Below, piece by piece: positions 1 through 8,044 of a stretch of 9,854 bases of DNA. Each line of letters begins with the position of its first letter. Positions within the stretch are counted from its first letter, which is position 1. The position numbers were made by a program, and so were the translations under genes. The notes under the pieces were generated by a model. The model did no database searches. It had not been told where the DNA came from and was given only the letters and a program-made list of their open reading frames with translations. Source of the DNA: Candidatus Delongbacteria bacterium (lineage in GTDB: Bacteria > UBA4055); assembly GCA_016937995.1 (NCBI GenBank), contig JAFGVM010000013.1, positions 1 to 9,854 on the forward strand, in the 5' to 3' direction.

Positions 1-360
1 CAGTTAAATGATGAAACTTATAAATATCAGTGGTATACTGCTAAAGTTTTTGCAGCATGGGATTACACAAAAAAGATCAATTTTAACGGTACAATTGGTA
101 TGAAGTATGGTGAAACTGGTGAGCAGACAGATGATCCTGATTATAATCCACGTAATAATCTTGCAGGGTCTACAACCTGGTTCATGATCGAAGGTGAAGT
201 GAACTACTATGTAAAACCCGATATAAGTGTGTTCTTTGGTTTTGCTGGAGAAAGCTTGTTATTTGCTATTCAGGAACAAGATGAATGGCAGAGAAATGCT
301 TCTGAGCTTAATATAAGACTTGGAGCAACATACCAATTGAACTTTATAAATGAATATTAG
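1..360 (+). CDS. C-terminal part of a probable outer-membrane beta-barrel protein (5' end outside window)
   Basis: The frame is open from the first base, with no stop before TAG at 358-360, so this is the last 119 residues of a longer protein. The Met at position 100 is internal and should not be taken as the start. The visible part has alternating polar/hydrophobic stretches rich in Tyr, Phe, Trp and Gly (for example KINFNGTIGMKYG and SELNIRLGATYQLNF), separated by polar Asp/Asn/Gln-rich turns. It has no hydrophobic helix and ends in an aromatic residue. That pattern fits the last strands of a transmembrane beta-barrel inserted by the Bam machinery, with the final strand as the C-terminal beta-signal. 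I do not recognise a specific family. It could also be a secreted beta-rich protein. A strong terminator follows 15 bases after the stop, so it ends its transcription unit and is not in an operon with the genes to its right. Confidence 0.7.
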   Translation, partial: QLNDETYKYQWYTAKVFAAWDYTKKINFNGTIGMKYGETGEQTDDPDYNPRNNLAGSTTWFMIEGEVNYYVKPDISVFFGFAGESLLFAIQEQDEWQRNASELNIRLGATYQLNFINEY

Positions 361-375
361 CAGTATAAATTCTAC

Positions 376-408
376 AAAAAAGGCGATCTGAATTGATCGC
401 CTTTTTTT
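376..408 (+). terminator. Rho-independent terminator after the beta-barrel gene
   Basis: An eight-base stem, AGGCGATC (381-388) with GATCGCCT (395-402), encloses a six-base loop TGAATT and runs straight into a T tract (402-408). The A tract at 376-380 extends the pairing, so the structure could also stop transcription coming from the right. It lies just downstream of the stop at 360, as expected for an intrinsic terminator. Confidence 0.92.
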
Positions 409-506
409 GTATTTATTTTGACAGATATTGTGCTTAACATTGTTTTAAATAAATTTAAATACTCCACCCTTGACAATGTATATTTCATTTATTAACTTCA
501 TTAACC

Positions 507-626
507 ATGGCAGAACAACTAAATAAAACAATATACATATACAATTTTTTAATTGAGTTTTATCGTAATAAAATTATCTGGTTTGTTATAGTCATCTTGA
601 CAATAAAAGGAAAATCTAATGATTGA
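507..626 (+). CDS. Possible small membrane protein overlapping the gtrA-family start
   Basis: An ATG-to-TGA frame of 39 codons fills most of the spacer before the GtrA gene. Its last eight bases overlap the GtrA start at 619, an arrangement often seen in translationally coupled genes. The product starts MAEQLNKTIYIYNF, then has a basic patch (FYRNK, about residues 18-22) and a hydrophobic stretch IIWFVIVILTI (about 23-33), so it could be a single-span membrane peptide with the N terminus inside. The order (polar N terminus, aromatic/basic segment, one membrane segment) faintly recalls the N terminus of Wzz-type chain-length regulators, so a decayed remnant of such a gene is an alternative. 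There is no good Shine-Dalgarno sequence before the ATG. A chance frame of this length is possible in AT-rich DNA, so this is tentative. Confidence 0.25.
   Translation: MAEQLNKTIYIYNFLIEFYRNKIIWFVIVILTIKGKSND
584..592 (+). promoter_or_regulatory. Possible extended -10 promoter element for the GtrA operon
   Basis: TGTTATAGT matches an extended -10 (TGn followed by TATAGT, five of six with TATAAT). No good -35 is seen 16-18 bases upstream, which extended -10 promoters tolerate. The implied start near 599 would leave about 20 bases of leader containing the ribosome binding site at 607-611. If this is the only promoter, the small frame at 507-626 would not be transcribed from it. This is a motif match only, and group-specific sigma factors in FCB bacteria may use other sequences. 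Confidence 0.3.
607..611 (+). promoter_or_regulatory. Ribosome binding site of the GtrA-family gene
   Basis: AAGGA lies seven bases before ATG 619. This is a good Shine-Dalgarno spacing and supports the chosen start. Confidence 0.7.
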
Positions 627-1029
627 AGCATTACTAAGACAAAAAACAGATAATATTTTTATCCAACTTATAAGATATACATTCGTAGGCGGTTTCGCAT
701 TTTTTTTCGATTTTTCAGCTCTTTTCATTTTAACCGAATATTGTGAAATGCATTATTTATTTTCAGCTGTATTTGCCTTCCTTATCGGATTATTAATAAA
801 TTATAAGATCAGCATTTTATGGGTTTTTAAAAATAGAAATCTTAAATCTAAACATAATGAATTACTTGTATTCGCTTTTATCGGTCTAGTCGGGCTAATA
901 TTAAATGAGTTTTTTATTTGGTTCTTTACTGAAAAACTTAATAATTATTATATGATTTCAAAATCCATTTCTGCTATTTTGGTATATTTATGGAATTTCT
1001 TTGTTAGAAAATTTACTTTATTTCGATAG
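619..1029 (+). CDS. GtrA-family membrane protein
   Basis: This 136-residue integral membrane protein has the length and four-helix plan of the GtrA family (PF04138). Helices fall near residues 22-40, 46-70, 82-102 and 113-131. The family hallmarks are visible: RYTFVGG near the start (19-25), the first-half motif N-Y-x5-L-W-V-F (61-70), and its echo at the C terminus, [11 protein letters not shown]. GtrA proteins are thought to move or help present polyprenyl-phosphate-linked sugars across the cytoplasmic membrane for modification of O-antigen, teichoic acid or arabinogalactan, usually with a GT2 glycosyltransferase. The precise substrate here cannot be read from sequence. The gene leads a tight operon: the next ATG follows the stop by seven bases, and the oxidoreductase's Shine-Dalgarno overlaps this stop codon. 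No GT2 partner is in the window. Confidence 0.88.
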   Translation: MIEALLRQKTDNIFIQLIRYTFVGGFAFFFDFSALFILTEYCEMHYLFSAVFAFLIGLLINYKISILWVFKNRNLKSKHNELLVFAFIGLVGLILNEFFIWFFTEKLNNYYMISKSISAILVYLWNFFVRKFTLFR

Positions 1030-1036
1030 GAAAAGT

Positions 1037-2611
1037 ATGACACAAAAAACTGCAATTATTATAGGTGCAGGCCCGGCAGGTCTTACCGCTGCATATGAAC
1101 TCTTAAAGAGAACAACAATAAAACCTATAATTTTTGAAAAATCATTTGATGTAGGTGGAATCTCAAAAACAGTCAATTACAAAGGCAACAGGATTGATAT
1201 TGGTGGTCATAGATTTTTTTCTAAGTCTGATCGTATAACGAATTGGTGGCAAAATATATTACCTTTGGCAGGAAAACCTGCATGGGATGACATAATCCTT
1301 AGCCGATCTGTTGTATTATCAGAATCTGAAAGTGCACCTGATCCAGAATCAACAGATCTTGTCATGCTAACAAGAAACCGCCTATCCAGAATATTTTTTC
1401 TGAGATCATTCTTTGATTACCCGATATCTTTGAAATGGCATACCTTTAATAATCTTGGTGTAATAAAAGTCATAAAAATCGGATTCAGTTATATCAAGTA
1501 TAAGTTGTTTCCAATCAGAAATGAGAAGACTCTGGAAGATTTTTTCATTAATAGATTTGGTAAAATACTTTATCTACTTTTTTTTAAAGATTATACAGAA
1601 AAAGTATGGGGTGTACCTTGCAGTAAGATAAAGCCTGAATGGGGTGCGCAACGAATTAAAGAGCTATCTTTGAAAAAAGCAGTCTTACATGCTTTCAAGA
1701 ATATATTTTTTAAAGGCAGTTCAGTTTCTCCGAAGAATATTGAGACAACATTGATCGAACAGTTCACTTACCCGAAACTGGGTCCGGGGCAGTTATGGGA
1801 AGAAGTTGCTAGCCAGATTATTTCCATGGGTGGTGAAATATACTTTGATCATACTGTTATAGGACTAAATATTTTAGATAACACGGTTAAAAGCGTTCTG
1901 ATTAAAAATAACTCTGTTGGAGATGAAAAGGAAATTTACGCAGATTTTGCTTTTTCTACAATGCCTGTCAAGGAGCTTATCAAAGGGATTTACCCTCCTT
2001 CTCCAATAGAAGTTATGCAGATCTCTGAAGGTTTGATATACAGAGATTTTATTACCGTTGGTGTTCTATTGAAAAGAATGAAGATCAAAAATGAAACTAA
2101 TATCCCAACAATAAATAACATTATTCCTGATAATTGGATATATGTTCAGGAAAGAGATGTAAAACTCGGTAGAATTCAGGTTTTCAATAACTGGAGTCCA
2201 TATCTTTTAAAAGATCCTGATAATATTTGGTTAGGGCTGGAATATTTCTGCAATGAAGGTGATGAACTCTGGAGTAAATCTGACAGCGATTTTGCAAGTT
2301 TTGCCATTGCAGAACTTGAAAAAATTGATATTATATCAAAAGATGATGTACTTGATTCTACTGTAATTAGAATGCCCAAAACTTATCCTGCTTATTTTGG
2401 CACTTATGATCAATTTGATATCGTTAAAGATTATACAGATAAAGTTGGCAATCTTTTTTTAATCGGCAGAAATGGAATGCATAAATACAATAATGCTGAT
2501 CACTCAATGTTATCAGCTATGGTCTCTGTAGATAATATTGTTGCTAGCGTGGATTCAAAAGAAAATATTTGGGCAGTTAACACTGAGAATGAGTATCATG
2601 AAACTAAATAA
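1037..2611 (+). CDS. FAD-dependent oxidoreductase, UDP-galactopyranose mutase/HemY-like
   Basis: This 524-residue flavoprotein has an N-terminal Rossmann dinucleotide site: GAGPAG at 10-15 after a beta strand, acidic Glu34 at the end of the second strand, then VGGIS and the GGHRFFSK segment (56-63) that in this superfamily lies near the flavin. Other conserved-looking blocks are DYTEKVWG...WGAQRI (about 185-207) and the C-terminal [16 protein letters not shown] (477-492), which closes the FAD site. The pattern matches a COG1232-like family often found in polysaccharide clusters and related to UDP-galactopyranose mutase and protoporphyrinogen oxidase. The reaction and substrate are unknown. 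A haem function is unlikely, given the membrane-glycan neighbours. The start is ATG 1037, preceded by AGGA at 1028-1031. The frame extends to a TTG at 1001 inside gtrA, but this would put 12 extra residues before the Rossmann strand. The gene overlaps the next by 14-23 bases. Confidence 0.85.
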   Translation: MTQKTAIIIGAGPAGLTAAYELLKRTTIKPIIFEKSFDVGGISKTVNYKGNRIDIGGHRFFSKSDRITNWWQNILPLAGKPAWDDIILSRSVVLSESESAPDPESTDLVMLTRNRLSRIFFLRSFFDYPISLKWHTFNNLGVIKVIKIGFSYIKYKLFPIRNEKTLEDFFINRFGKILYLLFFKDYTEKVWGVPCSKIKPEWGAQRIKELSLKKAVLHAFKNIFFKGSSVSPKNIETTLIEQFTYPKLGPGQLWEEVASQIISMGGEIYFDHTVIGLNILDNTVKSVLIKNNSVGDEKEIYADFAFSTMPVKELIKGIYPPSPIEVMQISEGLIYRDFITVGVLLKRMKIKNETNIPTINNIIPDNWIYVQERDVKLGRIQVFNNWSPYLLKDPDNIWLGLEYFCNEGDELWSKSDSDFASFAIAELEKIDIISKDDVLDSTVIRMPKTYPAYFGTYDQFDIVKDYTDKVGNLFLIGRNGMHKYNNADHSMLSAMVSVDNIVASVDSKENIWAVNTENEYHETK

Positions 2612-3572
2612 TATCCTGTCTATTCAAAAAAATAAAAAACATAAAACATTTATACGAATGATATGTGTATGGATTGCATTGTTATTTGGTTATTATTATG
2701 TTCGATTTATTTCAAATCCGAACTTGGAACCAAGGGAAAATTTGATCCCGGAAATAATTAATGGAACTGCAAAGATTGACTACATTTACAGTATGTATAT
2801 CATGGTTAAATGTTATTTAATTTTGAAATCAATTGGTATTTCAAGCTCTTTAAGTTTTGCATTAATTGACTTTGCAGGTATTTCTTTTTTAGTTTTCTCT
2901 GCTTATTGGTTTTTAAAAGAGTATACCGATAGGTTTTCAAGTCAAATTTTAGCAATTCTATGGTTACTCGGAACAACTCCATTGCTTTTTAAGAGACATT
3001 TCTATCATCCATCAGATTTTTATGGTGTTGGCATAATGTTTTTTATTTTATTGACCGGAATGAAAGAAAAATATATCAAGGTTGCTTGTTTGTGCTTTTT
3101 ATCAGGCTTTTTATGGGAAAAAGCAATATTTGTACCAGTTATACTATTTATTTACTACGTTTTCAAAAATGGATTGAAAAATGCTTCAATTATATCTCTC
3201 CCTATTGTAATTGGGACATTAATACCTTTCTTAACTTGGCGATATCTATTTTTTAAATCCTCTAGAATTTTAGCGTTCTCATCTTGGGATAATTTTTTTT
3301 CTACAATTCCAAGTGCTTCAATTGAGTGGTTTATATGGACTAGTCCAATAATAGTGATTTTTTACGATATTATTGCGAATAAACGTAATATAAAAATGTA
3401 CTGGTTTGTATGGATGATATATTTGCCTCTAATCTTGTCTGTTTATTTTATTTATAAAGGTATACTGATTGAATTGAGATCTTTTTGGATCCTTCAACCA
3501 ATTTTTATGGGTATTATTGTTAATTGGGCGGATGTTACCTTCAGCAAGATTGATAAAATAAATGAAACTTAA
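2589..3572 (+). CDS. Polytopic membrane protein, possible GT-C-type glycosyltransferase
   Basis: This is a 327-residue protein with a basic N terminus and about eight or nine predicted membrane spans (roughly residues 23-41, 85-107, 117-134, 145-157, 164-193, 200-220, 250-263, 271-290 and 299-313). A polar loop of about 40 residues after the first span contains several acidic residues ([10 protein letters not shown], ending near ...AKIDYIY). Three short blocks, [10 protein letters not shown] (about 137-146), [10 protein letters not shown] (174-183) and [11 protein letters not shown] (294-304), resemble the D-rich, E-T/K and E-R signatures of uncharacterised glycan-cluster membrane proteins with GT-C-like folds, from memory. 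I cannot assign a family or substrate. The start is uncertain: ATG 2589 and ATG 2598 are both possible, and the purine-rich GAGAATGAG (2585-2593) is better placed for 2598. Either start lies inside the oxidoreductase gene, so translation is probably coupled. It is the last gene of the operon. Confidence 0.72.
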   Translation: MSIMKLNNILSIQKNKKHKTFIRMICVWIALLFGYYYVRFISNPNLEPRENLIPEIINGTAKIDYIYSMYIMVKCYLILKSIGISSSLSFALIDFAGISFLVFSAYWFLKEYTDRFSSQILAILWLLGTTPLLFKRHFYHPSDFYGVGIMFFILLTGMKEKYIKVACLCFLSGFLWEKAIFVPVILFIYYVFKNGLKNASIISLPIVIGTLIPFLTWRYLFFKSSRILAFSSWDNFFSTIPSASIEWFIWTSPIIVIFYDIIANKRNIKMYWFVWMIYLPLILSVYFIYKGILIELRSFWILQPIFMGIIVNWADVTFSKIDKINET

Positions 3573-3625
3573 CCTATTAGTAATATCTGTTAGAATATTT
3601 ATATTGAATTATAATTTATAATATA

Positions 3626-6600
3626 TTAATATTTGATCGCAATAACATAATAGAATTTTTTAGTATCAGTTATATTATATACCGTATAATTCTCATCACT
3701 CGTTTCATCCAAAAGTACAAATCCGGAATATGGATCATCTGATATGAATATCTTGTAACTTGTTGCAGTTGCCACTTGATCCCAGTATATCACAAGGTCA
3801 TTACCGCTTTGTACTGTCGAAATATTACCGGGAACTCCTAATACTACACTAAAGAGTCCTGAATTATACTGGTCACCTCTGAATTTATCGTAAGTATCTA
3901 TCCTTGTAGTATTAGTGGGATAATCATACACCAGCATTACTCCATTATTAGTACCTACCGCAAATTCAAGATCATTATCACCATCAAGATCCATTATTGG
4001 TAGCGCGGTCATCTCGGTTCTGCCGATATCTTCTACTTGTATAGGAAATCCTTTTATTAAAGATCCCGATGATCCTGAATAACACCAAATTCTAAAATTC
4101 GCATCCATGAATAAAACATCTAATACTGTATCTCCGTCAAGATCACCAAAAGAAGGTGCAGAAGAATTATTTGTTTCTATTCTGGAGTCCAGATCAATTG
4201 GAAAATTGTTTCTTGAATTAAATTGGTTATCATAGATGTAAAGTTTAGAGGAAGTTAGTGCAACTATATCAGGCGTTAAATCTCCATCAATATCGGGAAA
4301 TGATACTGGTGGAAGCAGATCAGAAAATGCTGAAGATTTCATGCTGATTGAAATACCTCCTGAAATACTTAATATCTCTCCTAATGTAGAACCGTCAAAT
4401 CTATATCCGAAAAGTTTTCCTGTATTACCCATGCTTTCAGAAATTGCGAATACTTCAATTTGGCCATCATCATCTATGTCACAGTATGACAATGCCGTTT
4501 GAATTCCAGTAGATAATCCATATGTTGTTATATGGGAAAGATCTGAAGAGCTATATATTTCTATTTTATTGTAGCAATCAGCGATTATCTCTTTGATACC
4601 ATTGTTGTCTAGATCTATTAGAGAAGGAGTATGTGTATAATACTGACCATAAGCTGAAATTAATGGAAATCCTGAAACCATTTCCAGAGTTCCATTTACA
4701 TAATCAAGCATGTAAAAGTATGCTCCCTTTGGATCACCTGCAATATTTCCATTAAAACATGATATCATTATTTCCAACTCCGGGTCCTCATCGTACTGCA
4801 CAAGAACGGGTGTCGTTTCCATAAAATATCCATATACTTTCTTTGATGCTATCTTATTTCCCGTTGTAAGATCTACTACTTTTACCTGAACACTATCACC
4901 TACATTCCTCAAATAATTTACAATATTATTTGCTCCGTCCCCATTAACATCTCCAATTGCATATCCTTGTTGTAACGCTGTTGAAAACCCTTGAACTTCA
5001 GATTCATGTATAATACCTGTTCCATTTATCAATGACCCATCCTTATTAATTCCAGATACAGATGAATTTATCAGGTTCGCAATTAGTTTGTTATCAACAA
5101 ACATCGGATTATACATTTCATACTGATTTATTTTAAATTCCTTCCCTGTATACAATGGGATGAAATTTATTTCTTTAACAGGGGAGTAGATAAATTCCAC
5201 ATTGTTTGTATCCAAAAGAGCAACTTGGACATACAAATTCGAAACTTGATCGTCGTAAAATGTGTAACTTGAAGTATTCAAAGATTCAAAATTTTTCAAT
5301 ACCGGATCAGTAAAATTAATATCTGTATCAATGTACACATTGTATTTAAAATCTCCTGAAAGATCATGGGTCCATTGTAAATTGACTCTCCCTGGCGAAT
5401 AATCTGTATTTAAAGTAATATTACCTGATCCGGAAGTATAGGCTTTAAAATCAGATGTATCGTAAGTATATTCATCATTAATAACAATTTCAAATTTATA
5501 TATTTTTGTTGAGTCTGCTGCAAATACCAGAGTATCATTTTTTACAACGGATAAACCTGAGACGTTATATAATGTTTTTGTACCTTTAATGGAAGTTTCA
5601 TCTTCTTTAATTATCTCAAGCAAAGAAATTTGAACCTTGTTTATTAATCCTTGAGAGTCGTTAATAAATGTAGGCAAAATATTATTCCCTGTAAATGAAA
5701 CTGACTGCAATTTCAAAACCGGATCTGAGTAAGGTATATAAATATCCTTCTGCAATAATAATGAACCTCCATCGATCTGGAAATTCAATTTTACTTTGAG
5801 TGAAGAATCCGGCTTTGCTTTAGTTAAAGGATCATATACAATATCAAAAACTGAGATGTTTGTTAAATCATTCAAGGCCGGAATTGCTATTTTCATACTA
5901 TCATTTATAAAATTAAAATTTTCATCATTATTTTGTGAAAGATAAACTATCAGAGAATCGTGATTAAGCTCGTTCAAACTTACATTAACATCGAAATTCA
6001 AAGCGAAATGATCTCCTGATTCGCAAATATCGGTGTTGTTATCATCATCGATACCAAGATTTGTTATCTCTATTTCAGTGTCATTGTTATCATATACTTT
6101 GTAACCCTTTTCCTTCAGATAACACTCCTGAGAGTGATAATATACATAAACACTGTCAGTAAAAAGATTTTCATAGTCTAATCTGAAAGACTGATTTGAT
6201 GTAGTTGTTTTAGAAATAATTTCTCCATCAGCTATCAAAGTTATTTCAACAGGTTCAATTGGGACCATATTAAATATACCGTTTACATATCCACTTCCTT
6301 TTTTGAATTGATTAATACCAAGGATACCAATATTTCTTGGTTCTCTTAGAAATAACTTATTGGAAGGATCTCCTTGAATATTATAGCATTGAACTTGGTA
6401 TCTTCCTACTGGATTTCTGTTTAGATCACCGTAAATAAGCAGATTTGACAAGGTGATACTCTCTCCCATATCTTTACCTTTAAATATATGGTTAAAAAAT
6501 ACAGAATGCATATTTATGGAAGCAGCAGGATATTCTTCTGCAGATGAACCTATATAATTAATGCAACCTCCGCTAGGATTAATCATAGCTTTTTGCGAAA

Positions 6601-7894
6601 GCCCTGAATATGAAATATCTCCGGGATGACAAGATGAGATGAAATATAATCCAGAAATACCATTTAGGTTATAAAAATGATCACTCCACAAAGCCCATTT
6701 ATTTTCATTTTGCCCAATTTTATTATAATCCCCATGAGATTGATGATAAAATATATTATAACCTAAATTCAAAGCATTTAGTAAGGTTTGTTGGTTGAAT
6801 TCAAGAGAATTTTCTTCATAAAAAGTACTAACGTTAAAATACGAAGGAAATTCGTCCTTTACTATTTCACACCATTTTTCCCCATCTCTATCATAGAAAA
6901 CATTAAATCCCGATAAGAATGATGATGTATTGAATCCCAACCGTTGTTCAATATTACCAGTAAAATAATCAATATCTTTTTTTATAATGGCTTCAATTTC
7001 ATTTATATTCATTCCAGGAACCCTACCCACAGATACATCACTATAAAAGTCTATAAAATCTTCTTGTTCTAAGTATACTCCATTTTGATTTAAATCCAAT
7101 TCACCATCAAGATTAGAATAAAAGGTATCGGTGGGTACTGACCCTTTCTCGTCAATAGGGTGTCCGAACCCAACAGGAATCACATCGTAATTTCCTCCTA
7201 AAATAACATACTTTATATTGTTTTTGTTATAAGTATCTTTAATAAAATTCCTGATTTTTATAACATTATTTTCACCTTGAAATTGCTTATATATATCTTC
7301 TATTGTTTTTACTTTGGTAGTTAGTCCCATTTTATTCTTAAAGATTCTGTAAGGTTCAAAAGCTTCCTTAAAACTCTCGGTGGTAATTATGATCATATCT
7401 ATTTCTTCTGAAATGGGATACTCTTTACTTGGAATAACAAAACTATCTTGGTAAGAATATTCTAATCTTGGAATAAAAAATAATGAATCTTCCTTAAATA
7501 TAAATGGAAATGTCTCTAAAACAGCAAGGTACTTGTGTCTCAGTATACCTCTACCTCCAAGTTTTATCGGCTCGTTACTATATTTCGGATTTTCTGCTCT
7601 TTCGTTTTCTATAGGATCATTACTTTCGATAATATTATTTACAAACACTGTTTCTATTGAATCTACAAGAACATACAATGGGATTTTTCCAGAAGAAAAT
7701 TCTAGCAAATCAGTTGTAATAGATAATCTTAAAGAATCCTTATAAATATGCTTGTAAATACTGCTTTCATCAATATGCTCAATTTTATGATTCTTTAGAT
7801 CTATCGTGTAGTCGTTAATGTTAAAAGTTATTACTTCTGATAGCAAACTTGATATCAGAATTGTTAATAACAATCTTGTTACTGTTTTAAGCAT
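3626..7894 (-). CDS. Secreted gingipain-like (C25) cysteine peptidase with FG-GAP propeller and FN3 domain
   Basis: This 1422-residue exported protein starts with a signal peptide (K3, R7, then LLLTILISSLL). The prodomain-like region runs to about 155. The peptidase C25 domain spans about 160-515, with YVILGGNYDVIPV (229-241), DVSVGRVPG (about 286-294), the probable catalytic His387 in HQSHGD, the probable nucleophile Cys422 in FISSCHPG, NPSGGCINYIGSS (439-451) and the domain-closing QGDPSNKLFL (507-516). Ig-, CARDB- and FN3-like stretches follow (about 530-920). Next come seven Asp-rich FG-GAP/VCBS-like repeats (about 975-1315), then the FRGDQYNSGLF linker, and a C-terminal FN3-like domain (1353-1422). 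Family members are secreted endopeptidases, often type IX cargo; specificity cannot be told here. No type IX tail is present. The start is ATG 7894, since GTGAGGA lies just upstream, rather than TTG 7915. It is divergent from the isomerase gene and convergent with the glycan operon. Confidence 0.88.
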   Translation of the reverse strand: MLKTVTRLLLTILISSLLSEVITFNINDYTIDLKNHKIEHIDESSIYKHIYKDSLRLSITTDLLEFSSGKIPLYVLVDSIETVFVNNIIESNDPIENERAENPKYSNEPIKLGGRGILRHKYLAVLETFPFIFKEDSLFFIPRLEYSYQDSFVIPSKEYPISEEIDMIIITTESFKEAFEPYRIFKNKMGLTTKVKTIEDIYKQFQGENNVIKIRNFIKDTYNKNNIKYVILGGNYDVIPVGFGHPIDEKGSVPTDTFYSNLDGELDLNQNGVYLEQEDFIDFYSDVSVGRVPGMNINEIEAIIKKDIDYFTGNIEQRLGFNTSSFLSGFNVFYDRDGEKWCEIVKDEFPSYFNVSTFYEENSLEFNQQTLLNALNLGYNIFYHQSHGDYNKIGQNENKWALWSDHFYNLNGISGLYFISSCHPGDISYSGLSQKAMINPSGGCINYIGSSAEEYPAASINMHSVFFNHIFKGKDMGESITLSNLLIYGDLNRNPVGRYQVQCYNIQGDPSNKLFLREPRNIGILGINQFKKGSGYVNGIFNMVPIEPVEITLIADGEIISKTTTSNQSFRLDYENLFTDSVYVYYHSQECYLKEKGYKVYDNNDTEIEITNLGIDDDNNTDICESGDHFALNFDVNVSLNELNHDSLIVYLSQNNDENFNFINDSMKIAIPALNDLTNISVFDIVYDPLTKAKPDSSLKVKLNFQIDGGSLLLQKDIYIPYSDPVLKLQSVSFTGNNILPTFINDSQGLINKVQISLLEIIKEDETSIKGTKTLYNVSGLSVVKNDTLVFAADSTKIYKFEIVINDEYTYDTSDFKAYTSGSGNITLNTDYSPGRVNLQWTHDLSGDFKYNVYIDTDINFTDPVLKNFESLNTSSYTFYDDQVSNLYVQVALLDTNNVEFIYSPVKEINFIPLYTGKEFKINQYEMYNPMFVDNKLIANLINSSVSGINKDGSLINGTGIIHESEVQGFSTALQQGYAIGDVNGDGANNIVNYLRNVGDSVQVKVVDLTTGNKIASKKVYGYFMETTPVLVQYDEDPELEIMISCFNGNIAGDPKGAYFYMLDYVNGTLEMVSGFPLISAYGQYYTHTPSLIDLDNNGIKEIIADCYNKIEIYSSSDLSHITTYGLSTGIQTALSYCDIDDDGQIEVFAISESMGNTGKLFGYRFDGSTLGEILSISGGISISMKSSAFSDLLPPVSFPDIDGDLTPDIVALTSSKLYIYDNQFNSRNNFPIDLDSRIETNNSSAPSFGDLDGDTVLDVLFMDANFRIWCYSGSSGSLIKGFPIQVEDIGRTEMTALPIMDLDGDNDLEFAVGTNNGVMLVYDYPTNTTRIDTYDKFRGDQYNSGLFSVVLGVPGNISTVQSGNDLVIYWDQVATATSYKIFISDDPYSGFVLLDETSDENYTVYNITDTKKFYYVIAIKY
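3905..4972 (-). other. Region encoding seven FG-GAP-like repeats (predicted beta-propeller)
   Basis: Seven Asp-rich loops occur in the peptidase product, at about residues 982, 1034, 1094, 1139, 1201, 1251 and 1302: GDVNGDGANNIV, YDEDPELEIM, DLDNNGIKEI, DIDDDGQIEVF, DIDGDLTPDIV, DLDGDTVLDVL and DLDGDNDLEFA. Spacing is 45-62 residues, the usual length of one blade. In integrin-alpha and FG-GAP proteins such loops bind calcium, and seven blades close a propeller. Repeat 2 is the weakest. The likely role is adhesion or substrate and carbohydrate binding outside the cell. Confidence 0.75.
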
Positions 7895-7898
7895 AAAT

Positions 7899-7904
7899 TC
7901 CTCA
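7899..7904 (-). promoter_or_regulatory. Ribosome binding site deciding the peptidase start
   Basis: On the minus strand GTGAGGA sits a few bases before ATG 7894. The alternative TTG at 7915 has no comparable site and would put an acidic stretch (KSEE) before the signal peptide, so ATG 7894 is preferred. Confidence 0.7.
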
Positions 7905-8039
7905 CTTTTTAACAATAATCTTTTCTATAGTAAATACTACAAAGTAAGTATACTGATAAACTTTACATTAGTTCCATTTTCGATTAAATTACTACATAAG
8001 AAACAAAAATTATATTTCTGAGTATAAAACGAAATTAAT

Positions 8040-8044
8040 GGAGG
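8040..8044 (+). promoter_or_regulatory. Ribosome binding site of the isomerase gene
   Basis: GGAGG, a near-perfect Shine-Dalgarno sequence, lies nine bases before ATG 8054. It is the strongest site in the window and confirms this start. Confidence 0.8.

Larger units (their letters stand above)
409..618. other. AT-rich spacer before the GtrA operon
   Basis: This 210-base stretch lies between the terminator and the GtrA gene. It holds the extended -10 candidate at 584-592, the small frame starting at 507, and three exact TTGACA hexamers (two are complete within the spacer, at 470-475 and 597-602; the third, at 418-423, is also within it). None of the three has a good TATAAT-like partner 16-18 bases away; the best is TAACTT at 493-498 after TTGACA 470. 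I see no tRNA or riboswitch. Confidence 0.5.

Noticed and set aside
1001-1036. TTG start 12 codons upstream for the flavin oxidoreductase
   Set aside because: It lies inside the GtrA gene, lacks a proper ribosome binding site, and puts extra residues before the Rossmann strand; ATG 1037 has AGGA at a sensible distance.
2176-2379. 67-codon minus-strand frame inside the flavin oxidoreductase gene
   Set aside because: It lies wholly within a well-supported coding region with clear motifs on the other strand; its low-complexity Ser-rich product looks like an antisense shadow.
2538-2588. TTG start 17 codons upstream for the third operon gene
   Set aside because: It would overlap the oxidoreductase by 74 bases; ATG codons at 2589 and 2598 nearer its stop are more plausible.
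3573-3625. AT-only inverted repeats (for example TTATAA-T-TTATAA) between convergent genes as a terminator
   Set aside because: The stems have no G-C pairs and there is no clean T tract, so this 53-base gap gives no convincing intrinsic terminator; such palindromes are expected in AT-rich DNA.
7533-7745. 70-codon plus-strand frame opposite the peptidase N-terminal region
   Set aside because: Antisense shadow of the peptidase prodomain region, with no ribosome binding site or recognisable product.
7818-8021. 67-codon plus-strand frame spanning the peptidase start and divergent spacer
   Set aside because: It starts inside the signal-peptide coding region on the opposite strand, shows no recognisable product, and would occupy the divergent promoter region.
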